From assembly GCA_951213105.1 (NCBI GenBank), contig OX578137.1, positions 73,776,604 to 73,840,603 of the forward strand: a DNA stretch of 64,000 nt, read 5' to 3'. The first letter of the stretch is position 1. Each line of letters starts with the position of its first letter. Under the pieces are notes generated by a model. The model saw only the letters and a program-made list of their open reading frames with translations. It did no database searches and was not told the DNA's origin. The position numbers were made by a program, and so were the translations under genes. Source of the stretch: Amaurobius ferox. Its lineage: Eukaryota > Arthropoda > Arachnida > Araneae > Amaurobiidae. This document shows, piece after piece, positions 47,736 to 60,135 of the stretch.

Positions 47736-48260
47736 AGGATTGGGGCGATCCCCAGACTTTCCTAGCGAAAGAAGTTAGCATTCCATCTTTTAGCCAAAAC
47801 TATATATATATTTATAGTTTTAGTTTTTGCATTTACTTCTACTCAATATATTCCGCATCCTTCCCTAATTCGATCCAAATCGGTTAATTGATCCAAATCG
47901 GTTCATATTTTTAAGATAACGAAAGTTCACTTATTTAGACAAACTGTTGTTTTTACCTAAATTATTTTCCTCTTTGGAAATTTTCCTGCGTTCATATTTA
48001 TATTATATATAAAAACTTGTCACACAAATTTCATCCAAATTGCTACAGCGGTTATCGAAATTACGAAGGACCAACGATTTAACTCAAGACAATTACCCAC
48101 AGGCCGACAAAAATCCTTTCTGGTACCTAGTATATCCCCCTCCCGTACAGACATATACCGATATAGTATTTACTCTAAACACTCAACTTGCGATTAAATC
48201 ACGATCGCCATACTTTTCTTTCCTAGACTATACTTTAAAATGACAAGTAAGCTTAATCTA
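47736..48260 (+). repeat. Repeat R5 with terminal stem-loop
   Basis: Starts with the hairpin TGGGGCGATCCCCA followed by GACTTTCCTA, the same layout as the start of R1 (hairpin then GACTTTCC) but with a different stem. The body has ATTCGATCCAAATCGGTTAA and a duplicated GATCCAAATCGGTT. The far end is not defined. No protein. Confidence 0.4.
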
Positions 48261-48534
48261 AAAATTAAAATTATGTATATCAAGAAAAGTGGCACATTTC
48301 ACACTCACTGTCAACATACTATCCAATAGTTCTCATCGCAAGGACAATAGCAGAAAAGCGTGCAATTTATTTGAATGAAAACGTTAAATACTTTTAATGG
48401 CAATATTTACACACAGCAATGTAAGTTTTTAGAAAGTGTAATTTTAAACTTTTAGAATGTTAAATTTTAAGATATCGCATAGAGTAAACAATTAAATGCT
48501 AATTGCAATGGGGATGTCTTCAAATAAATACTTG

Positions 48535-48730
48535 TTATACTTCATAGATTGATAGCTATGCATCGAATTATAATGTGTATTCCCGGTGGCGTAAAGCGTT
48601 TTAACAGGTTATACATTAGATTTCTGTGCGTGTAAGTAGTGATTACTGCATTACTTCTGAATATAACAGCAATTTGTCGAAAACAACATTGTGTCATATG
48701 TTTCTGGCATGATTCCGTTGTCGGCAATTG
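48535..48730 (+). repeat. Dispersed repeat R7, copy 1
   Basis: Shares GTT.TACA.TAGATT, TGTGC.TGTAA, ATTGCAT.A and ATTGTGTCATAT-type words in order with 58960-59160. High divergence. Confidence 0.45.
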
Positions 48731-48775
48731 ATGCCTCCTGCAATCTATTTAGTGGTGATTTCTACGAATTATATA

Positions 48776-48966
48776 ATGCTCTATAGCTTTGTAATTAACA
48801 TGTTTTTTTATCTCACTTTTATGCTGTGTTCGTGTTCTTAAATTCTTCAATGTTTGCCTGGGGGCGCTAATGCTCTATAGCTTTGTAATTAACATTTTTG
48901 TTTCTATCTCACTTTTATGCTGTGTTCGTGTTCTTAACTTCTTCAATGTTTCCTTGGGGGCGCTAA
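48776..48966 (+). repeat. Tandem duplication, ~97-bp unit
   Basis: Two units start ATGCTCTATAGCTTTGTAAT (48776 and 48869). Both end in CTTGGGGGCGCTAA or CCTGGGGGCGCTAA and differ by about ten changes. Confidence 0.85.
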
Positions 48967-49887
48967 AATCACCTTTATTCAATCAGGCATGGATACTTAA
49001 CTCAAGGACATTTTATTCAGTAGTTTTAGAGGTGCCGAAGGACTTTACTAGGAGTCCTGCACGAGAAATTGGTCGCTTCAGAAGGTTACATGTACAAATC
49101 ACATCCAGGTCACCACTCTATGGCGAAGGGCCATACATAAGGCGAAAGTGCGATGCCGTATCTTTATCATTACAGAAGCAAGCATAAAACAGAAATTTAT
49201 TTACAAGAACATATTAACTATATTTACCGGAACATTACATAGTTTCTATACAGGAACATTATTGAAATATAGCTACACAATAACGAGCGTGCAGGTAGCA
49301 TCCGAAATACGAATGCCCGAGTGATGCTGATAAAGTTTTGAGGCTCGCTTATAAGAGCCAGTGTAGAAGTTTTGCGCATGCGGCATATGCAAATCTAGAG
49401 TCTCTGTGGAGAGCAAGCAAGCTTTATACTAATTGTTTGATCAGCGTCTTTATGCAAATCGCTGGAGAAGTGTCGCCATGACTGTAATTAATTCTGTCTT
49501 TATTGTTATCACGTGAACTTGTGTTTGTTGAATGACCTCCAAAAATTTTTATATTAGGAGTGTTTCAATATTTTTAAATCTGGAATAAGTATGTTATTTT
49601 TTCAAATATTCAATGAATGCGTGTTTTATAGTCAAACTGTTCTATATCCTATCAATCTCGTAAAGGTTTATGCTTTCTTCTACTGTTCAAAATCATTTTG
49701 TATTAATTATCAAGGCTTTAGTTAACGATTAATATCATAATGATGCATAATTAACAATAATATATATTTTAAGCGAAAAATATATTTCGAGGAAAATGTA
49801 TCTTTTTTTGCAATTTAGCAAAAGATTAAATTTCCTTATCCTTCTGAATCTAAAAGAACATTTATTTTCTCTGTTAAAAATGAGGAT
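48967..49887. other. Unassigned stretch with two octamer motifs
   Basis: ATGCAAAT (POU/octamer) occurs at 49387-49394 and 49452-49459 in a segment of higher GC (49280-49500) that also holds CTTATAAGAGCC. An open frame to 49187 (RSPAREIGRFRRLHVQITSR) has no recognised motif. Confidence 0.35.
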
Positions 49888-50560
49888 GTTTCTAATAGTA
49901 CGCAACTAAGAATGAAGTTTTCAACCGATATTAGGTAGCTAGACATTGCGAAATTGATAAATTTAGGTACCCTCTGAGAATGTGTAAAATAGTTTTCATT
50001 TTACTTCCTTATATATAGAAAGATATATGCATATCGACATAGTTGCGAAAATTATAAATTATTACTTTAGTGGCAGTCACTACCGCCAAATTTCCAGCCA
50101 AAGTTCATATATTGTGGCAGGTATATATTAAGGAATAGGAAGAGCCATAAATGTAACCCCTATTAACATAATTTTATTTCATTATTTTTCATAAAACACA
50201 AAAGATATTTTGGAACAACACAAAAGACATTTTCTAATAGTACGTAACTAAGAATGAATTTTTCAACTAATATTAGGTTGCTAGATATCAAGATATTAAG
50301 AAATTCAGGTACCCTCTGAGAATGTGTAAAATAGTTTTTATTTTACTTCCTCACATATAGAAAGATATATGTATATCGAGATAGATACAAAAGTTATAAA
50401 TTGTTGTTTTAGTGGCAGTCACTATCTCCAAATTTCCAGCCAAAGTTCATATATTTTGGCAGGTATATATTAAAGGACCGGAAGTGTTATAAGTGTAAAC
50501 ATCATTAACAGAATTTCATTTTATTATTTTTTATAAAGCACTAAATTCATTTTGGACAGG
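49888..50560 (+). repeat. Tandem duplication, ~345-bp unit
   Basis: Unit 1 (49888-50220) and unit 2 (50235-50560) share TTTCTAATAGTACG.AACTAA, ACCCTCTGAGAATGTGTAAA, AGTGGCAGTCACTA and AAATTTCCAGCCAAAGTTCA, with about 12% differences by eye. Confidence 0.8.
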
Positions 50561-51529
50561 TCCATAAATAAATTAAATTTTCACTTTTATATGTTAGAAT
50601 GCTTAATAAATGCAATCTTGCTGAAAAGTGGGTCAAATTTCATGATGGTATTTATATTGTAATCAGAGTGAATTGGTAACAAAAACAACTACTGTTATTT
50701 TTTTCTCAATTTAATATTGCCTATTTTATTAGAAAGAAAATAGATTAATGTTATCTGCGGTGATGTCAGTTTTTCGATTTTGAAGTTTGTCGTTAAGTTC
50801 TCCAGAGCCCTTCATATACATTTTTAACCCCCGGTATTATAATAAATACTTCTAAATACTTCATAAATTTAGCATTTAGTATGAAAAAGCTGTGGTGGCT
50901 GAAATCTTATTGGTAATTTTATTATTTTTCAAAAATCTGTAGAGTTTATAAGAAGTGCAAAAATAATTCCCCTATTCTTAAAATGATAAAAATCGAGACA
51001 CATTATTCGAAACCTGCATGCGCACAAATTAATTTATATACATTTATAATTAATTAATTCTAACATTAAAAAAATATTAATTTATAACATTAAAAAATAA
51101 ATTTTATAACATTTAATAAATTATTATAAATTATTTTATAACAATTAAATAAATTTTATAACATATATAACATAAAAAAATGAAGAGATCGCTTTTTGCG
51201 TAAAAATTTGATCAGACGAAAAGAAATCTCAGTATTCTCTATGAATATCAAAATCCATGTATGTTTCTTTTAAACATCTGCATCCGCAATTACATAAATT
51301 TTCCGATTTAATTAGATACTCAATGTCTAAACCATTTTGAAGAAACTAATTATCTATTGAATTTCTGTTTTCTCCCTCTAAGCTCGACAAATATCTAATT
51401 AAACACAATTTTAAGATAATATTTTTTTTTTCTTGCAAGAGGCTATCAACTTAAGAGAAACAGCATTGTGTGCTAGCAATTAAAATTAATTTTGAAACAT
51501 TTTTCTGCAAATACTTTTTTCAAATTGAG
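50561..51529. repeat. Unassigned; AT-rich minisatellite at 51050-51180
   Basis: Degenerate repeats of TTTATAACATTAAAAAAT-type words at 51050-51180. Otherwise no signal. Confidence 0.45.
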
Positions 51530-51738
51530 GAACTAACATATGATAATTTTTTATGGACAATAGTGCCGTATCCATTGAAAAGTTCTACTGGTAAATCTTT
51601 TATGGCGTTTATAGTAAATGCAACTTTGTTTAATTATGTTACTTTGTTTAACATGACGGGCCCAAAAATACTCACAATAGGTTTAAATTCATATGGAAAA
51701 GTCAATTATTTTATAAAATATAAATGTACGGTTAAAAG
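51530..51738 (+). CDS. Candidate internal exon of an unrecognised protein
   Basis: A frame preceded by a pyrimidine tract and AG (ACTTTTTTCAAATTGAG) and closed by AAAAG|GTAAGG, a good splice donor. It encodes ELTYDNFLWTIVPYPLKSST, then SFMAFIVNATLFNYVTLFNM, TGPKILTIGLNSYGKVNYF and IKYKCTVK. NAT and NMT are N-glycosylation sites, which would suit a secreted or extracellular domain rich in beta strands. Composition looks more like protein than the surrounding frames. I do not recognise the family, and no neighbouring exon was found, so it may equally be a chance frame. Confidence 0.25.
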
Positions 51739-51795
51739 GTAAGGTAAGTAAAAGATAAGGTTAAAGATAAGGTAAAGATAAGGTAAAGGTACTAA
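51725..51795 (+). repeat. Short minisatellite (AAGATAAGGTA)
   Basis: Five or six imperfect copies of AAGATAAGGTAA-type words. Confidence 0.7.
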
Positions 51796-53142
51796 TTCGA
51801 ATATATTATCATTATTATAGAGAAGAAGCAAAGCACCTAAGCTTCTTGATTTTGAGTTCGACACACTATAATGTTGTCTGTGTCTATCTACATTCATCTC
51901 AATTTCATCGACAAACGAAATATGAGAATCACTGGAAATGGCAACGTTAAGAGTATAGAGACTGAATGCATTCTCTCTTTATAAGAATGAAAGAATATAT
52001 TATCCACATACCAAAACCAGTATTTAAATGTAATCTGTTGAAAAACCTTTCTTCAAAATAATGCGTGTATACACCACAAAGTTTCTTTGTGATTTATACA
52101 TACATTATTTGCTGTTGTGTTAATCTCTGCTCGGATGATTTTTACCCTCCTTAGTCAGCATGGTTACATTACTGAGACTTCCAGTGTAGCGATTCTTTCA
52201 ATTCAATTCTGAATTATTCAATTAAAATTTATTCAATTTCGATTACATCATAATTTACATTTACTTTTCGATACACATGGATCTTTTGCTGCAATTAAAT
52301 TATTCTCAGGGAATTCAATTATACAGCACTCCCTAAATTCGAGTACCTGGTAACCATGCAGCTAGCTGCAATATTTTGGACACATCTAGCATAGCAAAAT
52401 ATTAATAATAATTATAATAATAAAATAATAATAATAATAGTAATACTATATAATAATAATGATGATAATATTTCAAATAACTAAAATTCTTATTAAATTT
52501 TATATCTTTATAAGTTCTATCTTAGCATCACAGATTTCCTTTACTGCGTAATAGATTTCTTGATAAAACACCGTTCTTAGTTTGAAATGTATTTGATTTC
52601 TGTTATTTCCTTTAACTTGATCGATTTTGCTCCCCTTTCTGAATGCTTAAGAGCCTGGATAATAATATAAGTAAATCGAGTTTCATCAAAATATCTGAGA
52701 ATAAACTGTAATGGAATTCATTTCTAATATATTTCACTCTTCTAGAATCATAATTCACGGATTATTCATTAAAGTAATGGAAAAGGTAGAACATTAAATT
52801 TTCTCCATTCACGTCGTTAATGTTATGTGTAGATTTCATCTTTGTATAATTCGTCTGATTCTCGGTTTATCAGCAGCAGTTTTAAGAATTTTAATATTCC
52901 TTGAAATTCGAATTTATATATTTTAATTTTTTATTCGTTCTATTTGGCAACGCTTTTAAATTTAAACAGTGTATGTAATTTTATTTATTTATTTAGATTT
53001 ACAATGAATTAAATTTCGATTTTCTGGTAAATTTAAAATATTTAATTATTTCCACTATTGCACCATTTTTTTGTCTAAATATCTAAAAATTGTCAGGAAT
53101 TAAACTATAGAGACCACTTCGAAGGTAAGAGCTTGCAATTTC
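51796..53142. other. AT-rich stretch; (ATA/AAT)n at 52395-52465
   Basis: A trinucleotide-like ATAATAATA run at 52395-52465. Nothing else recognised. Confidence 0.5.
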
Positions 53143-53214
53143 GTCCCCGTAATTCAGCGGTAGGGTGTCGGATGGCCAGTTCGGAGATACAGGGTTCTAT
53201 TCCCCGTTGGGGCA
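53143..53214 (+). tRNA. tRNA-like sequence, probably pseudogene or SINE head
   Basis: 72 nt with GTCCCCG at the 5' end and GGGGCA at the 3' end (five acceptor pairs plus a wobble), an A-box-like TAATTCAGCGGTAG, a D stem (ATTC/GGGT) and a T arm (CAGGG TTCTATT CCCCG, four of five pairs). The B box GGTTCTATTCC departs from GGTTCGANTCC. The anticodon arm does not pair, so no amino-acid identity can be given and a working tRNA is unlikely. Confidence 0.5.
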
Positions 53215-54082
53215 GCAAGGTTCCTTACAGAACTTTGAAATTAAACTTTGCAATTGTAACTAATATCAGTTAAAATTAAATAATTTTGGCTTTCTTTTAA
53301 TGTATTGGCTTCATTGATCTGAATATCAGTAATTTCGGGAATTTTAATCTCCTCGAGAAAAGTACATTAGTTGCAACTTGCCTCTTACATTTCATGGTGT
53401 TCGTAGGAGATCCTCTTTAATTCCACGAAATTTACTGCCAATCAAAAGTGTAATACAGTAGCAAAGTTTAACAGTTAACTAGGAGTTTTTCGGGTTCTTG
53501 ATTAGTGAATTCTTCTGTGCAATGCAATGTAGTCCGGGGTTACTATCAATAAATTTATTATGAGGTAAAATGTATATAAATATACGTTCCAGAACGTATT
53601 ATAAAATCGTGCAGTAATTTAAAAATAAATAAACTCTTCCTGCCTTCTACGCAGGCGTAATACGCCTGTTGGGCTCCGTCTTTATACGCTGTAGCTCTTA
53701 AACTCGGGAATCTCGTTGGAAGAGATATTTTAATCCGTACATAAAGTGTTAATATTAGTCAATTTAAGTGTAATAATTGACTTTGTAATCTTTGCGGATT
53801 AAGCCATTCACCCATCACAGAAAAGCTGGAAATTATTTCCACTAATAAAATATTTGCGATACTGAGAATGCAAAATTTAACTAATTATTTTTAATTAAGC
53901 GAAATCAAAATTCGTTTTGCACATCTAGAAGTTTATATGTTAAATTTCAGAACTGCCATTTGTTCATAATGCAATGACGAAAAATCGCGTTCCATTTCTT
54001 TAAATCAATAACTTAAATATTCATTTTTTTTAAATGCAAAACAGTGCTCTCAATAATGAACGTTAAACCATATAAATATTAC
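53215..54082. other. AT-rich stretch without recognised gene
   Basis: No recognised signal. A small GC-rich inverted motif, ACGCAGGCGTAATACGCCTG, lies at 53649-53668. Confidence 0.4.
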
Positions 54083-54738
54083 TTTTTACTTTCTGATACT
54101 ATAAAATATAGTATAGAGAAAATGTTCTTTACACGAAAATTTAAAGTTTACAGATTTTGATGCTAATATACGTTTCAGGATCTCCTGAACACGTTTTGAG
54201 TATTCCCATTGAGTGGTGTCCATCTGTCTATCTGTCTTGTGTCTGTGGTCGATTTCTTGCGTACACAATAGCTGCTACAGATAGTAATTGATTTTCACGA
54301 AACTTTTTATCCGACATTGTTTCCAAAAAATCTAAAACGAGATAGAATATTTTGAAATTCGAGTGAAAACTTCGAAGCTTATTCGAAATATTATATTTTC
54401 TTAACATGGCAGTATACGACAAAATTTGATATAATTATGATTACTAAACTTAACAGATTTAATCATTATGGTAAAAAATTGTCGCAGTGTAATTTTTGTG
54501 TTCGTAATATCATTATTCCCCCTGGGGGTAGCAATTTATTTCTCACGAGGGGTGCGCTGTCATACTTGGTATCAATCAAAAGATTTTATCAAGCCCTTTA
54601 AAATGAATGGCAACATTCTGAAATTGCAATCATTGGGACCAACAATGCAGATTTTTTGAAATTTTTATGGAACATTTTGCAAAAAAAATCTCAAGCATTT
54701 TAGAAATGGACTGATTCTGGTGTGAAAAAGTTGAGTTC
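54083..54738 (+). repeat. Dispersed repeat R2, copy 2
   Basis: The most complete R2 copy. It begins with the hairpin-forming TACTTTCTGATACTATA / TATAGTATAGAG (54087-54118), like the ends of the R1 family. Then come GTGTCTGTGGTCGATTTC, AAATCTAAAACGAGATAGAA, ACATGGCAGTATACGAC and TCAAGCCCTTTAAAATGAA. It runs into the 44-bp palindrome. Confidence 0.6.
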
Positions 54739-54739
54739 A

Positions 54740-54783
54740 GCCGTTGCCAACTCAAAGTTAGTTAACTTTGAGTTGGCAACGGC
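54740..54783. repeat. Perfect 44-bp palindrome
   Basis: Two 21-nt arms are exact reverse complements with a 2-nt spacer GT at 54761-54762. The left arm starts GCCGTTGCCAACTC and the right arm ends GAGTTGGCAACGGC. It is GC-richer than the surroundings. Confidence 0.9.
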
Positions 54784-55452
54784 GTTTTCAACACTGAAAG
54801 ATTATACTTTGAAGATAAATGATAGAAGATACAATTTTCTAGTCAAAATAGTGTAACATATTCCATTTCAAATTGTATAAAGAATAGACGTTTTTATTTG
54901 ATTATAACCAAAACTGAAAGCAACGAGTGGCAATATATGCTAAATCAACATACAAAATTGCAAGTCATTTGATATCATGAGTCCAGCGCTAGCCTTGACA
55001 ACTATATTTTAAAAGGATTTTGTCAGCGGTTGCATATATTTCTTATAATAAAGCTATATTAAAATTCTGCTTTTCAAATGAACATTACAAGCAATGGAGA
55101 CTATTTTACAATTTGTTCTTTTTCCTTCTCACCACAGTAACTTAAAATTAAAGAATCTGGAATGCTGATTTACCTAAGTATGCTGATCTCTCGAAATAAA
55201 TACATATATTTTTAATAATGCCATATGTAAACAATTTAGAATAGGATAATCAAATCTCTAACTTATTTGTTATTTGCTGAAATCTCTAATTTACTTTTTA
55301 AGAAATGATTCCAATTTACAGAAATCCATTCATATATTACACACAATACATAGACTCAGATGCACATCATTTTACATAATTTATTACTGAATACCGTTTA
55401 AAATACCTCCGAAATTAATTTAATGTAAGTTAAGCAAAGACAATACAAATTG
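54784..55452. other. AT-rich stretch without recognised gene
   Basis: No recognised signal. Confidence 0.4.
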
Positions 55453-55454
55453 TA

Positions 55455-55583
55455 TATTACTTTCCTTAAATACATAATGTATAAGGAAAGTATTGTGACG
55501 GGGTCGAAATCTCCAATTCGAGTTTTCGACGGGAGAGCACGTTTCAAGCATCCCTGATCACGAATCAAACATTTTTGAGGTGA

Positions 55584-55633
<50 letters not shown>

Positions 55634-56540
55634 TATGTGTGTGTGTGTGAAAGTGTGTGTGTGTGTGAAAGTGTGTGTGTGTGTGAAAGTGTCTGTGTGT
55701 GTGTATGTGTGTGTGAAAGTATGTGTGTGTGAAAGTATGTGAGTGTGTGTGTGAAAGTGTGTGTATGTGTGTCAGTGAGTCTGTGGATACGATAACTGAC
55801 GAAGGAATAAACCAATTCGAACAAAATTTGGTACAAAAATCACAATCAGTAAACACTGGAAGCTTATTGTTTTTATACGCAATCGAATGTTCAGAACCCC
55901 CCAAATTTTCGAGTGAAATTTTGAAAAAATCGTCAAAAAATCAAAACCCCTAATAAATTTACGCAAATAGACATTTCTTATGTAACTTTTATTAGAAAAC
56001 GATTGACATAAATTTTAGAATGCTAACATGAACCGTTCTCGAGATATTATACATTTTTAAAAAAATTATCAAAAATTCTATAAAACAAAAAAAAATATTT
56101 CCTATTGAGAAACATGTTCACTTTTCATATTTAATACCATGCAATAAATTTAATGACATCATTTTCATGGATCTAGCTCGTTCCATTTATGAAAAAGGAT
56201 ACTTTGAGTAATACTTTTGTATTTGAACGCCAATAGTCATTTATCTGCTGTAAGAATAACTTATTTCTCCGTCCATAACGGTTGGCGAGATTTTGGTGAC
56301 GAATTTGTCGGAATGTCGCCAACTTGGCGACATTTTTAATTGTTGCCAAATTAACAAAAACCTCGCCAAATTAATAAAAATGGCGCTAAATCAATGAAAA
56401 TGACGACTAATTGAATAAAATTCAATATCTTGGAAAGTATATAAGTATCTACTATAAGAATAATTTTTTTAACTGTAAAAGTTGTAAATTCATTGCATTA
56501 TATAAAGAAAGTCATGTGTTGACCACATCAGATTTTTTTT
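55455..56540 (-). repeat. Interspersed repeat R1, copy 4 (minus strand)
   Basis: The most complete R1 copy. On the plus strand it starts with the terminal hairpin TACTTTCCTTAAATACAT / ATGTATAAGGAAAGTA. A GT/GTGAAAGT array follows (55585-55772), then ACCGTTCTCGAGATATTATA and the GGCGA/TCGCC section (56280-56400). It ends in AAAGTCATGTGTTGACCACA and TCAGA. The order is the reverse of copies 1-3. Confidence 0.7.
55585..55772. repeat. GT microsatellite with GAAAGT interruptions
   Basis: (GT)n blocks separated by regularly placed GAAAGT, part of R1 copy 4. Confidence 0.9.
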
Positions 56541-58244
56541 ATTTGTGTATATAGAATATTATTTTTTCAGTTACAATCAATTGCTGAACAATTATAAAAA
56601 TATTATTACCAAATAGAAAACGAGTAAAATATCATAATACCAGCTCATACTTTATGCATTTACCCTTTTATATACTGTGGTTACAATTCAGTTTCCTGCT
56701 TTTGTCAAATCCAGGTACATCATTAGGTGCAATAAATTAGTACAATACAGTGCAAAAATTATGTTTATTGTAGTATATATTTAATACGGAGCAATCACGT
56801 TGTCCATATTAGTTAATAAAATTACTTTGCATTTCATGTTTGAATTAACATTTCTGTTGCATTTTCGATGGAATACTTACCTATTTTTACAATTATGTAA
56901 TTTGAATTCGATGGCATTTTAAATTACTAAATGCTTTAATTCGCTGGTACTTACGGAAATATACAAAGTCATAAATACTAATTAAATATATACATTCTTA
57001 AATAACATATAACTGCACATCCACATCAGTATAATTACTTCGTTCTTATCAATTTGCTATGCAAACATGCATGATTATAATATCCAGTTATATTCCACAC
57101 CTGGTAACTGAACTTTAATGGTTTTAAACTCGTTACCAAGATATAGTATTTGCATTCTCTGATATTTGCGATGAATATTCTGTTGTATAAGTGTAGTCAC
57201 AAAATGCTTATGTTTACAGAATAACTTGTTCCAAGCTCTTTAGTTATTAGAATAAAATAGAAAATTAAAACCGTGCAAGCAATGGAGGATTCACTAAAAT
57301 ATTGAAATAATTCATAAAATGTTTAAATTCCTAAAACGCTTTGCATGCATTACATTTGATTATTTAAAAGCATTGTATACATTTCATTTAATTTCGTAAA
57401 TGCATTGTAGTTTAATATATATGTTATATTTTGATTGTAAATTAAACTCACCAAGGTATTTATGACAGGAATTAAACGTTGAACGTTTGTCAGAAATAAC
57501 AGTTTTCTTAGTTGATATTTCAACATTAGATGGAGAACTATCTGTCCAGTATTCAAAATTTTGTTTATTAAATCTATAAAAGAAAATGTTGGTGCCTAAT
57601 TAATATATTCATAATGTAGGTATAAGTTGTAAATATGAATTCTGGACAACGGTACATTTTTATGGCTAATCTTCTTTGCTAATTCTAATCAAACAGAATA
57701 CAATTGTAAAATAAATTCCTGAGTTACAGTTACAATTTACATGGAGAGTTTTGCATTATCAAAGTAAATAAGAAAAAAAAACTCATTTTCTCCACTTTTC
57801 ATTTTTTTCTATTGAGATTTGAAATCTTTATTGTACTATTTCCCACTGATGAAAATCGGAAAACAGGAGAATTGTTGGAAAAGCTGAATGCAAAGCAAAT
57901 AACGGAACATAGGGAAACAAATGATTAATTTGCAAAACATTCTGTTTTAGAATTGGAATTCATTTTTACATTTCATTTGGGTGCTTGCATTATTAATGGG
58001 CACATATATGCTTGTTTTCTTTAAAATTAAACACAAAAACATACGCACAAACTTATTCTGAGAATTTAATATTTAGCCTGCATTGGTTTTATATGAGAGG
58101 AAACATTTTCTTGAAACTGAAATCATACTTTTTCATATAGAAAAATGTTCTATCCTATATTTTTTATGAATATCGTTACTCAATCTTTGCCTTCCATATC
58201 ATAATACCGAATCTTATAATTGTCAACCATAAATATGATTTATA
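56541..58244. other. AT-rich stretch without recognised gene
   Basis: No recognised signal over 1.7 kb. Only short open frames. Confidence 0.4.
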
Positions 58245-58400
58245 TGAGACAGGGCTTAGTAGCCATGTCCGATTCAATGTGTATGATTGCAGCGTCCCTA
58301 GCGGAGAATCTAAAAAGTTAAGATAACGGACTCATCAACAAGGCGAGATAGACAGAAAAATCCGGGTGCAGAGGTCTAATTGTCATGTTGTCTAATTGGT
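58245..58400 (+). repeat. Dispersed repeat R6, copy 2
   Basis: Matches 5990-6150: ATTGCAGCG, CCCTAGCGGAGA, AAAAAGTTAAGATAACGGAC and TCATCAACA in order. Confidence 0.5.
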
Positions 58401-58959
58401 ATGGATCAGAACCAGAAATTAACGAAACTCGCATACGTAAGACAATAACTACACCTCATATTTAATCAGTTTGTGATTGGACAGCCGCGCCATAATACTT
58501 CTAAACAATGTCAAAAAAATCCCGAGCATATGCGCAAATGTCTCACAAAATAACCGTAAATATATAGATTTTAAATGTGTTTCATAAAACATTAATTTGT
58601 TATGTGTCTATCTAAATAGAACCTAAAGTGGCACAAAGATTCCTTTGTTGTATAACAACATGATAATAATTTTTTATTAGCAGAGGCTTGAGACGAAACT
58701 ATGTTATCGTACTGTTTTCGCTTATCAGCACAGAGCAGAGAACAAGCAATAAAGAGGAAATAACACGAATGGTACAACAATATGTGATTGGCGTCTTTTC
58801 TGCCACATGCACTTTTGCGGTTTTCCTTGCTGTTGGCTCAAAGTTTTCCTACTGCTAATAATAATAATAGAATTAATAAACATCATACTGACAATTATGA
58901 CATCCCCACATTGTGTAGTTGAATGTATCAACTAGTAGCATTTTATGTCATTGTGATGT
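58401..58959. other. AT-rich stretch without recognised gene
   Basis: No recognised signal. Confidence 0.35.
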
Positions 58960-59160
58960 AGTTTGTAAATCGCCCCGACAATAATTACCTTATGACTACA
59001 CCACTATGCCACTGTGTGAGGTTCTACACTAGATTCATGTGCATGTAAATACACTATTGCATCATTGATAAATATAGCATAAATTCGCCTGTACCCATTT
59101 TGTGTCACATAAATGATTTCTATAACAGTATTTTGGGGCCATTTTTACTAATTAAAAATG
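58960..59160 (+). repeat. Dispersed repeat R7, copy 2
   Basis: Shares GTTCTACACTAGATTCATGT, GCATGTAAATA and TTTTGTGTCACATAAATG-like words with 48535-48730 in the same order. Confidence 0.45.
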
Positions 59161-59232
59161 CCATAAAACTTTGTATTTGGATTTTATGTCTATCTTACTT
59201 TGTAACCTCACTTTGTAATCGTAAATTTTACT

Positions 59233-59273
59233 ACAACCACGCAAGAAAATGTTACCTCCTTCGGAAGTAAGCC

Positions 59274-59304
<31 letters not shown>

Positions 59305-59371
59305 CCACGCAAGAAAATGTTGCCTCCTTCGGAAGTAAGCCTATTATATACATATATATATATATATATAT
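59233..59371 (+). repeat. Tandem duplication of ~68 bp plus AT runs
   Basis: ACCACGCAAGAAAATGTT.CC and TCCTTCGGAAGTAAGCC occur twice (about 59236 and 59305), each followed by a TATA run of about 25 bp. One substitution separates the unique parts. Confidence 0.85.
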
Positions 59372-60135
59372 ACGATTTGTTGCCATTAGTTAAAACGGTA
59401 ACTTTGTATTAACTATAACTGTTTCTTAGCTGTTATGTGTGTATAAAAAGAAACATCATTTGGATTTCTGGAACATTGTTCTCAAACTCTCGTTCCATGA
59501 TGGTTGATTCCCTTTCCGAGCCGTATTTGGCTTTCTTGGTTTTTGAAACCTGGATTGTATTTTCTTTGAGATTCTGTTTTTCCAATGCACATGATTTTGG
59601 AACTGATTCGTGCAATCACTGTTAGTGGGAGTGTTTCCTAGGAATAAAAGCACGCTTTAACCAGGAATAGAATCACAATCCCCCTAGACATTAATGATCC
59701 CTCGTTAGCATTCCTTTACTCTATTTGCTATCTTTCAAACTTGAATTGTAAAAATTTTAAGTGTTCCTTTTTGGTATATATATATAATAGGACAGTACAT
59801 GCTTTTATGTCTATGACAGCAGACTGGGAATAAGTAGATGAGCACTCAGTACAACATACTCACTACAGGGTATTTACATACATCATAGGACCAAAAGTTT
59901 TTCAGAAGACAACTTCGGAATTAAGAAACATGGATTTTCCACAAAGACCGTAGCTAAGAGGGCTAGTTCGCATAGACGGCTGGTTATCATGGCAGGTTCT
60001 AATGCTGACGTCAAGAACAACACAATACGTAGGCAGTAACATACAACATGAAAATTAAATACACCCACCAAGCATTTCGTCTTCTATATCGGGCAATTAC
60101 ACCATGTATCTATCCTAGGCATCAATGGAGAAGCT
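59372..60135. other. Unassigned stretch
   Basis: Overlapping open frames on both strands at 59433-59653 and 59883-60071 with no recognised motif. Confidence 0.35.

Noticed and set aside
55398..55953. Thr/His-rich and Cys/Val-rich open frames
   Set aside because: They are translations of the GT microsatellite of R1 copy 4; similar frames at 7583-7939, 8521-8832 and 31838-32068 have the same cause.
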